Part shown: piece by piece, positions 13,855-19,491 of the stretch
How the letters are laid out: every line of letters starts with the position of its first letter
Position numbering within the stretch: the stretch's first letter is position 1
From: a virus
Strand: one strand, 5' to 3'
Length of the DNA stretch: 47,049 bases
IMG/VR virus record: IMGVR_UViG_3300050821_003265
Location: 1 to 47,049 of that record
Program-made: the position numbers and the translations under genes
The notes under the pieces: model-generated
The model's database searches: none
The model's input: only the letters and a program-made list of their open reading frames with translations
What the model was told of the DNA's origin: nothing

Positions 13855-14092
13855 AGAGGTACTGTTTCGGGAGGGGAATATTTTCGGGCTTCATTTCCAC
13901 GCGCCGACGCGCACCGGAGTTTCATTCGACGCCGGGTTCCGCAAGGGAAACCTCCCCCGCGGGACCTGGTGTTTTTTACGCGCCGGTTGCGACATCCTCA
14001 TCTGCCGGGGTTGTCGGAAGCTGTTCGTGGATGTAGACGGTGAGCTCGAAGAGATAGAGACAATTCAATATGACAGCGTTGCAGTTAATTAA
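13790..14092 (+). CDS. Zinc-knuckle protein, start uncertain
   Basis: The frame is open from a TTG at 13790 and overlaps the RHH gene by 65 bases; no ATG or GTG gives a better start near 13850. The convincing part is the C-terminal 75 residues: GLHFHAPTRTGVSFDAGF, then CDILICRGCRKLFVDVDGE, a C-x4-C-x2-C knuckle. Function unknown. The true start could be a non-standard codon around 13850-13870, where GAGAGG and GGGAGGGG occur. Confidence 0.45.
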   Translation: MLISTNPQRARKRIGRPRQRFREVLFREGNIFGLHFHAPTRTGVSFDAGFRKGNLPRGTWCFLRAGCDILICRGCRKLFVDVDGELEEIETIQYDSVAVN

Positions 14093-14564
14093 ATCTCGCG
14101 ATTCCACGCAGGCGCTTATCCTTTTCATGAAATCGGACGAGGCGTTGCGCATCCTGGCGGCGTGGCCCATGATCGGGCATGTAGGGGTCCAAGACCGACC
14201 GCTCAAGAAAAATGAAACTTGGGAAAACGCCTCAAATAATCTTTGGTCTGAATCTCATTATTCGATGGATGCGTTGGCGGAGCAAGCCGCTGTTCCCTGG
14301 ACGGTCTGCCAAAGGATTTTTTATCGGCTCATTCAGGCCGGCCTCCTATATCCTGACGGGACCATTTCACAGAGCGCCTCGAACCTTCTTGTATCGACGG
14401 CGATCGCGCATATTAGAAATCTTGCGCCAAGGGGGAAAACGCATGAGACGTCCAGGATTAAACCGGGAGGAGATGACCTTCCTCAACCGGGTGACGCACG
14501 AATACAAACAGGACGCGCTGCCAAACCCGGAGCAAATAAGGTTCGACGTGAACCGGCTCGTTAG
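14070..14564 (+). CDS. Winged-helix-like protein, 164 aa
   Basis: ATG lies within the 3' end of the preceding gene. Residues about 60-110 (SMDALAEQAAVPWTVCQRIFYRLIQAGLLYPDGTIS) read as a winged HTH, with a helix-turn-helix followed by a wing-like hairpin. The last 40 residues overlap the strongly initiated gene at 14443 in another frame and have low-complexity, Pro/Gly/Arg-rich content. The stop may therefore lie at an extended non-functional tail. A regulator is possible but unproven. Confidence 0.5.
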   Translation: MTALQLIKSRDSTQALILFMKSDEALRILAAWPMIGHVGVQDRPLKKNETWENASNNLWSESHYSMDALAEQAAVPWTVCQRIFYRLIQAGLLYPDGTISQSASNLLVSTAIAHIRNLAPRGKTHETSRIKPGGDDLPQPGDARIQTGRAAKPGANKVRREPAR

Positions 14565-14616
14565 GTTATTGATATGCGTGAACGATCAGCTCGAAAAAGT
14601 GAGGCGGGAAGCGTGA
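14443..14616 (+). CDS. Small helical protein, 57 aa
   Basis: AGGGGG eight bases before ATG 14443. Helical and basic (LNREEMTFLNRVTHEYKQD, ending DQLEKVRREA). It overlaps the end of the winged-helix-like frame by 122 bases, an unusually long same-strand overlap. Codon use and the ribosome site favour this frame in the shared stretch. Confidence 0.55.
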   Translation: MRRPGLNREEMTFLNRVTHEYKQDALPNPEQIRFDVNRLVRLLICVNDQLEKVRREA

Positions 14617-14756
14617 ACCCCGAGCCGGAGGAATCGCGCGTCATACGGAAATTCGTGGAAAGGCTCGAGGCATTCCGGCTGGCATGTAAACAGGTGGAAG
14701 TGGGCGCCGAGGAGCTGGAAAAGTTTTTCAGGGAAAAAATCGGTGAGAAGGCATGA
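14613..14756 (+). CDS. Small helical protein, 47 aa
   Basis: GTG overlaps the previous stop (GTGA) with GAGG nearby; ATG 14574 in the same frame is a less likely start. The product is a single long charged helix (IRKFVERLEAFRLACKQVE), possibly coiled coil. It overlaps the next gene by four bases. Confidence 0.5.
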   Translation: MNPEPEESRVIRKFVERLEAFRLACKQVEVGAEELEKFFREKIGEKA

Positions 14757-15079
14757 CTGATCAGGAAATTAACGAAGCGGTGGGGAGGAAGCTCGGCTGG
14801 TGCAATATAGAGCATCCTAAAGGCGAAGTGTGCAAACTGAAATATATTCCGTATTTCAATCACTATGCCACCGACATCGCGGCGGCGTGGGAGGTTGTTG
14901 AATTTGTTCACCAGGACGAGAGATATTCATTCCATCTGTATTGGCACGCAACCGAAAAGGTGTCGTGTGGAATTCAGGAATACCTTGGGATGAATCCCGG
15001 ACGCGCCGAGACTTCATGGGAAGTAGATGCCGATACTGCCCCCATGGCGATCTGCCTAGCATTTTTGAAATTGAAATGA
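14753..15079 (+). CDS. Phage ABA-sandwich-type protein
   Basis: 108 aa. The opening TDQEINEAVGRKLGW, a central YATDIAAAWEVVEFV, and the ending ADTAPMAICLAFLKLK are the signature of the small phage ABA-sandwich family found in early regions. No enzymatic role is established. ATG overlaps the previous stop. Confidence 0.75.
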   Translation: MTDQEINEAVGRKLGWCNIEHPKGEVCKLKYIPYFNHYATDIAAAWEVVEFVHQDERYSFHLYWHATEKVSCGIQEYLGMNPGRAETSWEVDADTAPMAICLAFLKLK

Positions 15080-15082
15080 CCG

Positions 15083-15475
15083 ATGACCTTCACTTTCGTT
15101 ATGGACGGCCGGCTCGAAAGCCTGAACGAAACGGATCGGGACCAGCGCAATCCTTACTACCGATTTTACGGGGCACAAAAAAGGAAGGCGCTTAAGCGCC
15201 GCATCGCTGAATGGATCCTATACCGCCAAGTCCCCAAGTTCGTGACGCCAGTCAAAATCCACATAAAGTGGGTCGAAAAAGATCGGCGCCGGGATCGGGA
15301 CAACATCCGCGCCGGCTCCAAAGTGATTCTGGACGCTCTGGTGAAGCAAGCCAGGATCGTGAACGACTCCCAGAAATGGTTGACGGAGCTGACGGACAGC
15401 TACGAAGTGGACAAGGCGAACCCGCGGATCGAAGTGACGATCAGCGATGTCTCTGCGGGTTCGTCCACAATTTAG
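15083..15475 (+). CDS. rusA: RusA-like Holliday-junction resolvase
   Basis: 130 aa. RRRDRDNIRAGSKVILDALV contains the metal-binding Asp set (D-R-D-N and D-A-L), followed by RIVNDSQKW and a C-terminal NPRIEVTIS strand, which is the RusA pattern. It nicks four-way junctions and branched DNA formed in phage recombination and prepares concatemers for packaging. It is separated from the recombination operon but acts in the same pathway. Confidence 0.8.
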   Translation: MTFTFVMDGRLESLNETDRDQRNPYYRFYGAQKRKALKRRIAEWILYRQVPKFVTPVKIHIKWVEKDRRRDRDNIRAGSKVILDALVKQARIVNDSQKWLTELTDSYEVDKANPRIEVTISDVSAGSSTI

Positions 15476-15479
15476 TAGA

Positions 15480-15500
15480 CCGCGCGAGAAGCGCGGGAGG
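15480..15500 (+). promoter_or_regulatory. Hairpin overlapping a ribosome-binding site
   Basis: CCGCGC (15480-15485), a GAGAA loop and GCGCGG (15491-15496) form a stable 6-bp stem whose 3' arm includes the first bases of the GGGAGG Shine-Dalgarno (15495-15500) for the TTG at 15508. Folding would partly hide the site, so translation of the upstream start may be controlled. Confidence 0.4.
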
Positions 15501-15507
15501 ACTCTGA

Positions 15508-16029
15508 TTGATCGAAACATGGCGCGATCAATTCGACACGGTCTATAGATGTTCTGAATGTGGAATGACCCAGCGCATTTCAGATCGGGATATCTTAACG
15601 CTTGTGAGTATCGAATGGACGAATCATAAATGCAAAACAGTACAAAAAACGGAGGGCTTAAAAATGAAGATGATCGAAAAGACGGTGGTGGTTCTGCTGT
15701 GTTGTGCGTCGTGGTCGTTTGCATGTGGTAAAGGCTGTTCGGAATATCAGGGGGTCTGCGCTTGCGATATCGCGCCGGAAAAAGCTCCTGATGTCGATTC
15801 CTCAAAATGGACGAGCGACGAAAAACCCCCGAGAGATAAGATGCCATCCTATGAACGCGAGGGCATAACGACCGCCGATATCAAACCGCAAATGACCGTG
15901 GATGACGAGATCGCGGCCGCTAAAGCCGAGGAGCAGCGCACTAAGAATGCGGGCAATATTGTGGCGGTTGACGCAACACAGAATCATGACCCGGCTGATA
16001 TCGAAGGCAAAAAAGCCGCGGGGCTTTAG
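15508..16029 (+). CDS. Two-start gene: zinc-knuckle segment in frame with an exported Cys-rich protein
   Basis: TTG 15508 has GGGAGG about eight bases upstream and opens a 52-residue segment with CSEC and a later HKC, a possible zinc knuckle. With no stop between, ATG 15664 follows a second strong site (GGAGGGCTTA) and starts a Sec signal (Lys, then VVVLLCCASWSFA, cleavage before or at Cys) leading a 121-aa mature, acidic protein. The shorter product should be exported; the longer one would bury the signal. Either the first start makes a fused protein or an ancestral stop has been lost. Mature function unknown. Confidence 0.5.
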   Translation: MIETWRDQFDTVYRCSECGMTQRISDRDILTLVSIEWTNHKCKTVQKTEGLKMKMIEKTVVVLLCCASWSFACGKGCSEYQGVCACDIAPEKAPDVDSSKWTSDEKPPRDKMPSYEREGITTADIKPQMTVDDEIAAAKAEEQRTKNAGNIVAVDATQNHDPADIEGKKAAGL

Positions 16030-16362
16030 ATGACTGGCAACGAATACGGCCGCATCCGCGAGATGATCGAGCAGCGCTTCCGCCAGGACATGGCGGCGCT
16101 CGAACGTGTGTGGTTTACGATTCACGGAGCGAATCCCCCGGATAGCCCGGTCTCTCTTGGAAAGCCGGCGGATACCGGCGAACCCGAAATAGGCGGGGGG
16201 GGGGGTAAACCCCTGGTGTCCGCAGCCGATCTAGGTATCTTATCCGGAAAACAGATGGAGCAGATGCACCGCAAGTATAGGCTGAGTCCGGAAGCGGCCG
16301 CGAGAAAAAAAGCGTACATGAAGGCCTATTGGGAAAAACGAAAAGCAAAAAAAGGAAAATGA
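16030..16362 (+). CDS. Hypothetical protein with homopolymeric G tract, 110 aa
   Basis: ATG directly follows the previous stop. Basic, helical N-terminus, a Pro/Gly-rich middle encoded across an 11-G run (16195-16205), and a very basic C-terminus (ARKKAYMKAYWEKRKAKKG) typical of DNA-binding tails. A one-base slip in the G tract would change frame, so the ORF may be phase variable or the count may be a sequencing uncertainty. Confidence 0.55.
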   Translation: MTGNEYGRIREMIEQRFRQDMAALERVWFTIHGANPPDSPVSLGKPADTGEPEIGGGGGKPLVSAADLGILSGKQMEQMHRKYRLSPEAAARKKAYMKAYWEKRKAKKGK

Positions 16363-16535
16363 GCGGTCCGTTCACAACGATCACAGTAGAGCGATTCCAC
16401 AAGCTCGCGGATATCTTTGTCGCAGCCGATTGTTTTTTGAACGTGGTCGCGGAATTCCCAACGGAGCCGGCGATATGGGGCGAGCGAATTGAGGCCTTGG
16501 AAATAGCCGTGGCGACTTATAAGAAAATCGTTTGA
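16359..16535 (+). CDS. Hypothetical protein, 58 aa
   Basis: ATG overlaps the previous stop (ATGA). Mixed helix with FHKLADIFVAADCFLNVVAEF and an acidic end. No family recognised. It shares a base with the next start. Confidence 0.5.
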   Translation: MSGPFTTITVERFHKLADIFVAADCFLNVVAEFPTEPAIWGERIEALEIAVATYKKIV

Positions 16536-16729
16536 TGAACCAAGACCGCGACACTCAATCCGATATTCTTAAGCGCGAAATGTTCACGCATCTAGCCGAT
16601 CTCCGCGACCGATGCGAATCGCTGATTGCCGCAAAATATCCGCTGGAAGTCTATAACCAGGTCCATTCCCTCCGCTCCTTGGTCGGCCAGATCGCCAGCG
16701 CGGCCGATCGCTACCGTCGCTATTCCTGA
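16535..16729 (+). CDS. Hypothetical helical protein, 64 aa
   Basis: ATG shares a base with the previous stop. Charged amphipathic helices (ILKREMFTHLADLRDRCESL; HSLRSLVGQIASAADRYRR). No family recognised. After it comes a 52-base gap with the octamer TGTAACGA. Confidence 0.5.
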   Translation: MNQDRDTQSDILKREMFTHLADLRDRCESLIAAKYPLEVYNQVHSLRSLVGQIASAADRYRRYS

Positions 16730-16781
16730 ATGTAACGAAAAATACTTTCCTAAAAAACCCATCGTCGTTTAGACTCTGATC

Positions 16782-16883
16782 GTGCGCGGACCTTTCACAT
16801 TGAAGGAAAGAATGGTCGTGCTTGCCGTCGTGGTGCTGGTCTCGGCCGCCGTTGCCCTCCTGGTCGCCAAAGTGATCGGATGA
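16782..16883 (+). CDS. Single-TM microprotein, 33 aa
   Basis: GTG start; the ribosome site is weak. Residues about 11-31 are a Val/Ala/Leu TM helix after a basic KER turn. The stop overlaps the next ATG (ATGA), which supports translation. Membrane location inferred; no family recognised. Confidence 0.45.
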   Translation: MRGPFTLKERMVVLAVVVLVSAAVALLVAKVIG

Positions 16884-17110
16884 TCGTCAAGCTGGGCGAG
16901 AATCTGAAATGGACGCGGTTCAAAAAGAAAAGCCTGGTTGTTCGTGCTATCAGGATGGCGCGCGAGGATTTCCTGTACGAAACGCAGCGCGGCTGGGCTC
17001 AGGGATACAAAGGCCAATGGCTCGTGGAATTGGGCGAGGGCCTGAGGTGCCATCTGGACAACGAGGCGTTCATGCGAACCTACAAACCGATGAAGAAGAG
17101 GGATACCTAA
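16880..17110 (+). CDS. Hypothetical protein, 76 aa
   Basis: ATG overlaps the previous stop. Mixed alpha/beta, basic N-terminus (KWTRFKKKSLVVRAIRM), aromatic middle and a Lys-rich end. No family recognised. Confidence 0.55.
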   Translation: MIVKLGENLKWTRFKKKSLVVRAIRMAREDFLYETQRGWAQGYKGQWLVELGEGLRCHLDNEAFMRTYKPMKKRDT

Positions 17111-17112
17111 AA

Positions 17113-17373
17113 GTGCTTCCCGAGGGTCGGGCGCTCACCAATGCAGAGGTCGAGAGGATCCGGCAAGACGTTTTCATTGGCCTTTATAACGACCGTGATT
17201 TGGATAGGCTGTTCACAACCATCTTCCTGCAGCGAAAAATCCTAGGAGCAATGTTCAATCTTTTTAAGCGGGAGCCTCTGCGCCTTGTTTCAACTGCCGA
17301 CCCCATCCGTAATTCTGTTCTTGCTCACTATAAAGAGCTCGTTTCCATGGAGGACAGGATGGAGGATTTTTGA
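17113..17373 (+). CDS. Hypothetical protein, 86 aa
   Basis: GTG start with GAGGG about 12 bases upstream. Helical: NAEVERIRQDVFIGLYNDRDLDRLF and a long C-terminal helix. No family recognised. It ends where the minus-strand cassette begins, with only a small gene between. Confidence 0.5.
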   Translation: MLPEGRALTNAEVERIRQDVFIGLYNDRDLDRLFTTIFLQRKILGAMFNLFKREPLRLVSTADPIRNSVLAHYKELVSMEDRMEDF

Positions 17374-17633
17374 CAGCTGAGATCCTTTGGCATTTGAGCG
17401 CTGCCGGCGCGCTGGTAGGTCTTATATGGGCGATCCGAAAAAAGAACGGAAGGAAGTCTCAGATATCCTCAGCCCCTGCTTCGCGCATGGCGGATTCGAT
17501 TTGGAAGTACATCCGGTCCCAGCCGATATCGGAAAGCCTGATTATTATAAAAGAATCACAGAATGCCACAGGACGACCACGAACCAAATCCGCGAAGTCC
17601 TTTTCATCCAGTATAACCCTATGGGGTTTATGA
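17370..17633 (+). CDS. Small TM protein, overlapped antisense by the minus-strand cassette
   Basis: TTG overlaps the previous stop (TTGA). The N-terminal 30 residues are plausible: a TM helix (ILWHLSAAGALVGLIWAI) then a Lys/Arg stretch. From 17459 onward the frame lies opposite a better-supported minus-strand gene and its sequence becomes Ser-rich and low-complexity, as shadow frames do. The gene may have been cut by insertion of the minus cassette, leaving its own 5' end. Confidence 0.35.
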   Translation: MTAEILWHLSAAGALVGLIWAIRKKNGRKSQISSAPASRMADSIWKYIRSQPISESLIIIKESQNATGRPRTKSAKSFSSSITLWGL

Positions 17634-17710
17634 CGTGCACACAGCCAATAGAGCTGACCGCAGAGATAGCCGCTGATCAATCCGACCAATATAAGCAGAA
17701 ATGTGATCAC
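17459..17710 (-). CDS. Membrane protein of the minus-strand cassette, 83 aa
   Basis: Begins with a TM or signal-anchor helix (MITFLLILVGLISGYLCG) and continues with a soluble alpha/beta part. Its ATG overlaps the stop of the upstream minus-strand gene by four bases, which argues for real translation. No family recognised. It converges on and overlaps the + gene at 17370. Confidence 0.5.
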   Translation of the reverse strand: MITFLLILVGLISGYLCGQLYWLCARHKPHRVILDEKDFADLVRGRPVAFCDSFIIIRLSDIGWDRMYFQIESAMREAGAEDI

Positions 17711-17976
17711 GGGATCCTCTTTCGTAAGGTCTGATCTCCCAGCCAGTTTTTAAAAAATTCATTTTCGTCCAGCGATTCCTGCCAAAGTTCATAGGCTACG
17801 CATTCATAGGGGAAAGCCATGGTGAGCTTCGCGCGATTCAATATATCCGCCTTCGAGATCAGCGTATAAAGGATGGCCGTGAAATTTGAGGCGTCCGATA
17901 GACGCTGCCAATAGTAGAGCTCCCAGATCGCACGCCGCAATTCAGTCTTGTTATTAACTTCAGCGGGCATGTCCAT
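17707..17976 (-). CDS. Hypothetical protein of the minus-strand cassette, 89 aa
   Basis: Helical, aromatic-rich (AIWELYYWQRLSDASNFTAILYTLI; YELWQESLDENEFF). No strong ribosome site before the ATG at 17976. It follows the recombinase gene by 22 bases on the same strand and overlaps the next gene. No family recognised. Confidence 0.5.
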   Translation of the reverse strand: MDMPAEVNNKTELRRAIWELYYWQRLSDASNFTAILYTLISKADILNRAKLTMAFPYECVAYELWQESLDENEFFKNWLGDQTLRKRIP

Positions 17977-17998
17977 AAATCAGATGCCATGCGTACAT

Positions 17999-18631
17999 TT
18001 AAAAAGCCACAGGCGTCCCGTCGAGCGGGGAAGCCACATTTGAGATAGGTCTTGTGGACAGTACCTTGTGGACTACGGATTTACTAACTCCAATTCGAGT
18101 TGCGATGGCGCGAATGGATGCTTTCCCGCGCAGGGTGAGGATATCGGCCACCTTGCGGGAAGAGAGGGGAGCGCGGCCCAAGCGCGTTCCTTGGGCACGG
18201 GCGCGGGCGAGACCGGCATGAATTCTCTCCTGAATGATGTTGCGCTCAAATTCAGCGAAGGAAGCGAAGATCCCAAACATGAGCTTCCCCTGGGAGGTCC
18301 CAGTATCAATCCGCTCTTGGTGGGAGGCAAAATCAATACCGCGCTCTCGGAACTCCTCAAGCGCCTCGACCAGATGTGACAGGCTGCGGGCGAACCGATC
18401 GAACCGCCAAACCAACACGCAGTCCACATCTCCCGCCCAAGCAAACTCCATAAGCTCACGAAGGTGTGGACGATCTTTTTTCGAGCCTGATACGGCATGG
18501 TCCACGAACTCTCTAACAACCGACCATCCACGAGACGCGCAATGGCGCCGCAGTTCAAGCAATTGGTTGTCGGAAGTTTGGTCAGAGGTGGAAACTCTTG
18601 CATAGAGGGCGACTCGCTTTGTTTTTTCCAT
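17999..18631 (-). CDS. Small serine recombinase (resolvase/invertase type)
   Basis: 210 aa. The N-terminal catalytic domain has YARVSTSDQ with Arg12 and nucleophile Ser14, then VWRFDRFARSLSHLVEALEEF and the GKLMFGIFASFAEFERNIIQERIHAGL helix that leads into the arm. A C-terminal HTH (about 160-195, ASIRAIATRIGVSKSVVHKVL) completes a Tn3-resolvase/Hin-type enzyme. It lacks the long C-terminal domain of large phage integrases. It cuts two DNA sites with a 2-bp stagger and resolves multimers or inverts segments. GGAGGG precedes the ATG. Resolution of circular dimers is my favoured inference; tail-fibre inversion is possible but no inverted site pair was seen. Confidence 0.85.
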   Translation of the reverse strand: MEKTKRVALYARVSTSDQTSDNQLLELRRHCASRGWSVVREFVDHAVSGSKKDRPHLRELMEFAWAGDVDCVLVWRFDRFARSLSHLVEALEEFRERGIDFASHQERIDTGTSQGKLMFGIFASFAEFERNIIQERIHAGLARARAQGTRLGRAPLSSRKVADILTLRGKASIRAIATRIGVSKSVVHKVLSTRPISNVASPLDGTPVAF

Positions 18632-18641
18632 CAGCCCTCCG

Positions 18642-18746
18642 CTATAAAATTCCGAAAACCAACAGGAGTATCAGCATCACCATACCGATCTTTGTTAAGG
18701 ATAAAGGAGTCGAACCCACGTAAGCCAGGACGTAAAGTTTCTCCAT
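18642..18746 (-). CDS. Single-TM microprotein upstream of the recombinase, 34 aa
   Basis: On the minus strand, ATG at 18746-18744 runs to TAG at 18644-18642, ten bases before the recombinase start. The peptide has a polar N-terminal half and a strongly hydrophobic C-terminal helix (GMVMLILLLVFGIL). No good Shine-Dalgarno site is present and the promoter-like -10 nearly touches the ATG, so a leaderless message is possible. It explains a T-loop-like TTCGACT that would otherwise suggest a tRNA. Confidence 0.4.
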   Translation of the reverse strand: MEKLYVLAYVGSTPLSLTKIGMVMLILLLVFGIL

Positions 18747-18747
18747 T

Positions 18748-18778
18748 TTAAAAGCGCGGGTCTCTCCCCGCCTGTCAA
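18748..18778 (-). promoter_or_regulatory. Candidate promoter with internal inverted repeat for the minus cassette
   Basis: On the minus strand a perfect TTGACA (18778-18773) is followed after 19 bases by TTTTAA (18753-18748). Between them GCGGG and CCCGC form 5-bp arms around a 6-base loop (18756-18771), suited to a repressor operator. The spacer is longer than optimal, which would make a weak or regulator-dependent promoter. Confidence 0.4.
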
Positions 18779-18973
18779 GCCTCGGTATCTACTCTCGGTG
18801 CAATGTACGCCATGCACCTACCCTCAACTCAGTCTGTGCGATCGCAACGAACCGCGGTAGCCAGCATGCTCAGCCACAACTCGTTGGACATTAGTCTCCC
18901 GGCTTTCTCATGACTCATCTACGCTTTACGCACTTAGGGAGCCATCGGTTAACCCACTATCCGGGCTCAGAAT
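18779..18973. other. Non-coding region upstream of the recombinase, rich in dyads; candidate recombination site
   Basis: Divergent region between the minus cassette and the late + operon. It holds GGTGCA/TGCACC arms (18797-18818) around TACGC, and a wider dyad CAACGA (18845-18850) / TCGTTG (18881-18886) centred on the palindrome AGCATGCT (18863-18870). GCGATCGC and CCGCGG palindromes lie next to it. Small resolvases usually act at such sites immediately upstream of their own gene. Apart from the tiny frames noted, I see no gene. Confidence 0.45.
18829..18918 (-). CDS. Possible 29-aa peptide
   Basis: A minus-strand ATG frame encodes a protein-like 29-mer (begins MSHEKAGRLMSNELWL). No clear ribosome site. 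It coincides with the dyad at 18845-18886, so the DNA may serve another purpose. A 12-codon frame with GAGGG upstream follows at 18813-18775. Listed as a possibility only. Confidence 0.2.
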   Translation of the reverse strand: MSHEKAGRLMSNELWLSMLATAVRCDRTD

Positions 18974-19114
18974 GTGTTGAAGGCTTATAAGACCTTCTCA
19001 ATGGGCATTCTAGATCCGCTATCCTTCGCCGGCTGCCGGATTAATTTCGTCACCAGCCGCGTTTTCTCGCATGGGAGGCGCAACGCACAACGTATGCGCA
19101 GAGGCCGAAGAAGG

Positions 19115-19465
19115 ATGACGACATTATGGCACTTTCAATTTAAAAAGTCCAGAGGTCGCACCTTGCCAAATACGGGACAACCATACATAATAGCGCTACT
19201 TGGGAAGTACCCGGAGGGGGGAAGTCGCCTGAGAGAGCAGACCAAGGAGACCGTGGCCGCGGTCATCCGTCATTTGAAAGCCGGAAAATCGCCGAAGGAG
19301 GTCGCGTGTCTTATGAACGTGACCTGGTCGTGCGTGAAACTGATTATCTACCGTCACCGGCAGGTGCGTCTTACCTACATCGAAACCTACGGTCTCCGTC
19401 ACCCGCAACGTTCAGGACCACCCGAGAAGATCATCAACCCGCTGCGTCAAGCCAACCAATTGTAA
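19115..19465 (+). CDS. HTH protein ahead of the terminase genes, start uncertain
   Basis: The frame is open from 18974, but the recognisable part starts near 19160. ETVAAVIRHLKAGKSPKEVACLMNVTWSCVKLIIYRHRQV reads as a helix-turn-helix. ATG 19115 is given; TTG 19163 with AGAGGT upstream is an alternative and would leave CATTATGG (19119-19126) as a promoter-like site. DNA-binding proteins here often are late regulators or packaging accessory proteins. Which, is unknown. Confidence 0.5.
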   Translation: MTTLWHFQFKKSRGRTLPNTGQPYIIALLGKYPEGGSRLREQTKETVAAVIRHLKAGKSPKEVACLMNVTWSCVKLIIYRHRQVRLTYIETYGLRHPQRSGPPEKIINPLRQANQL

Positions 19466-19491
19466 CGAATCATCTATAACGCTTTTTTCCC

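Noticed and set aside
17999-18631. Phage integrase of the large serine family
   Set aside because: Only 210 aa, with a short HTH C-terminus and no recombinase/zinc-ribbon C-terminal domain.
18700-18746. tRNA-like TTCGACTCC on the minus strand
   Set aside because: The flanking arms pair in only two positions, there is no acceptor or anticodon arm, and a small TM peptide frame explains the bases.
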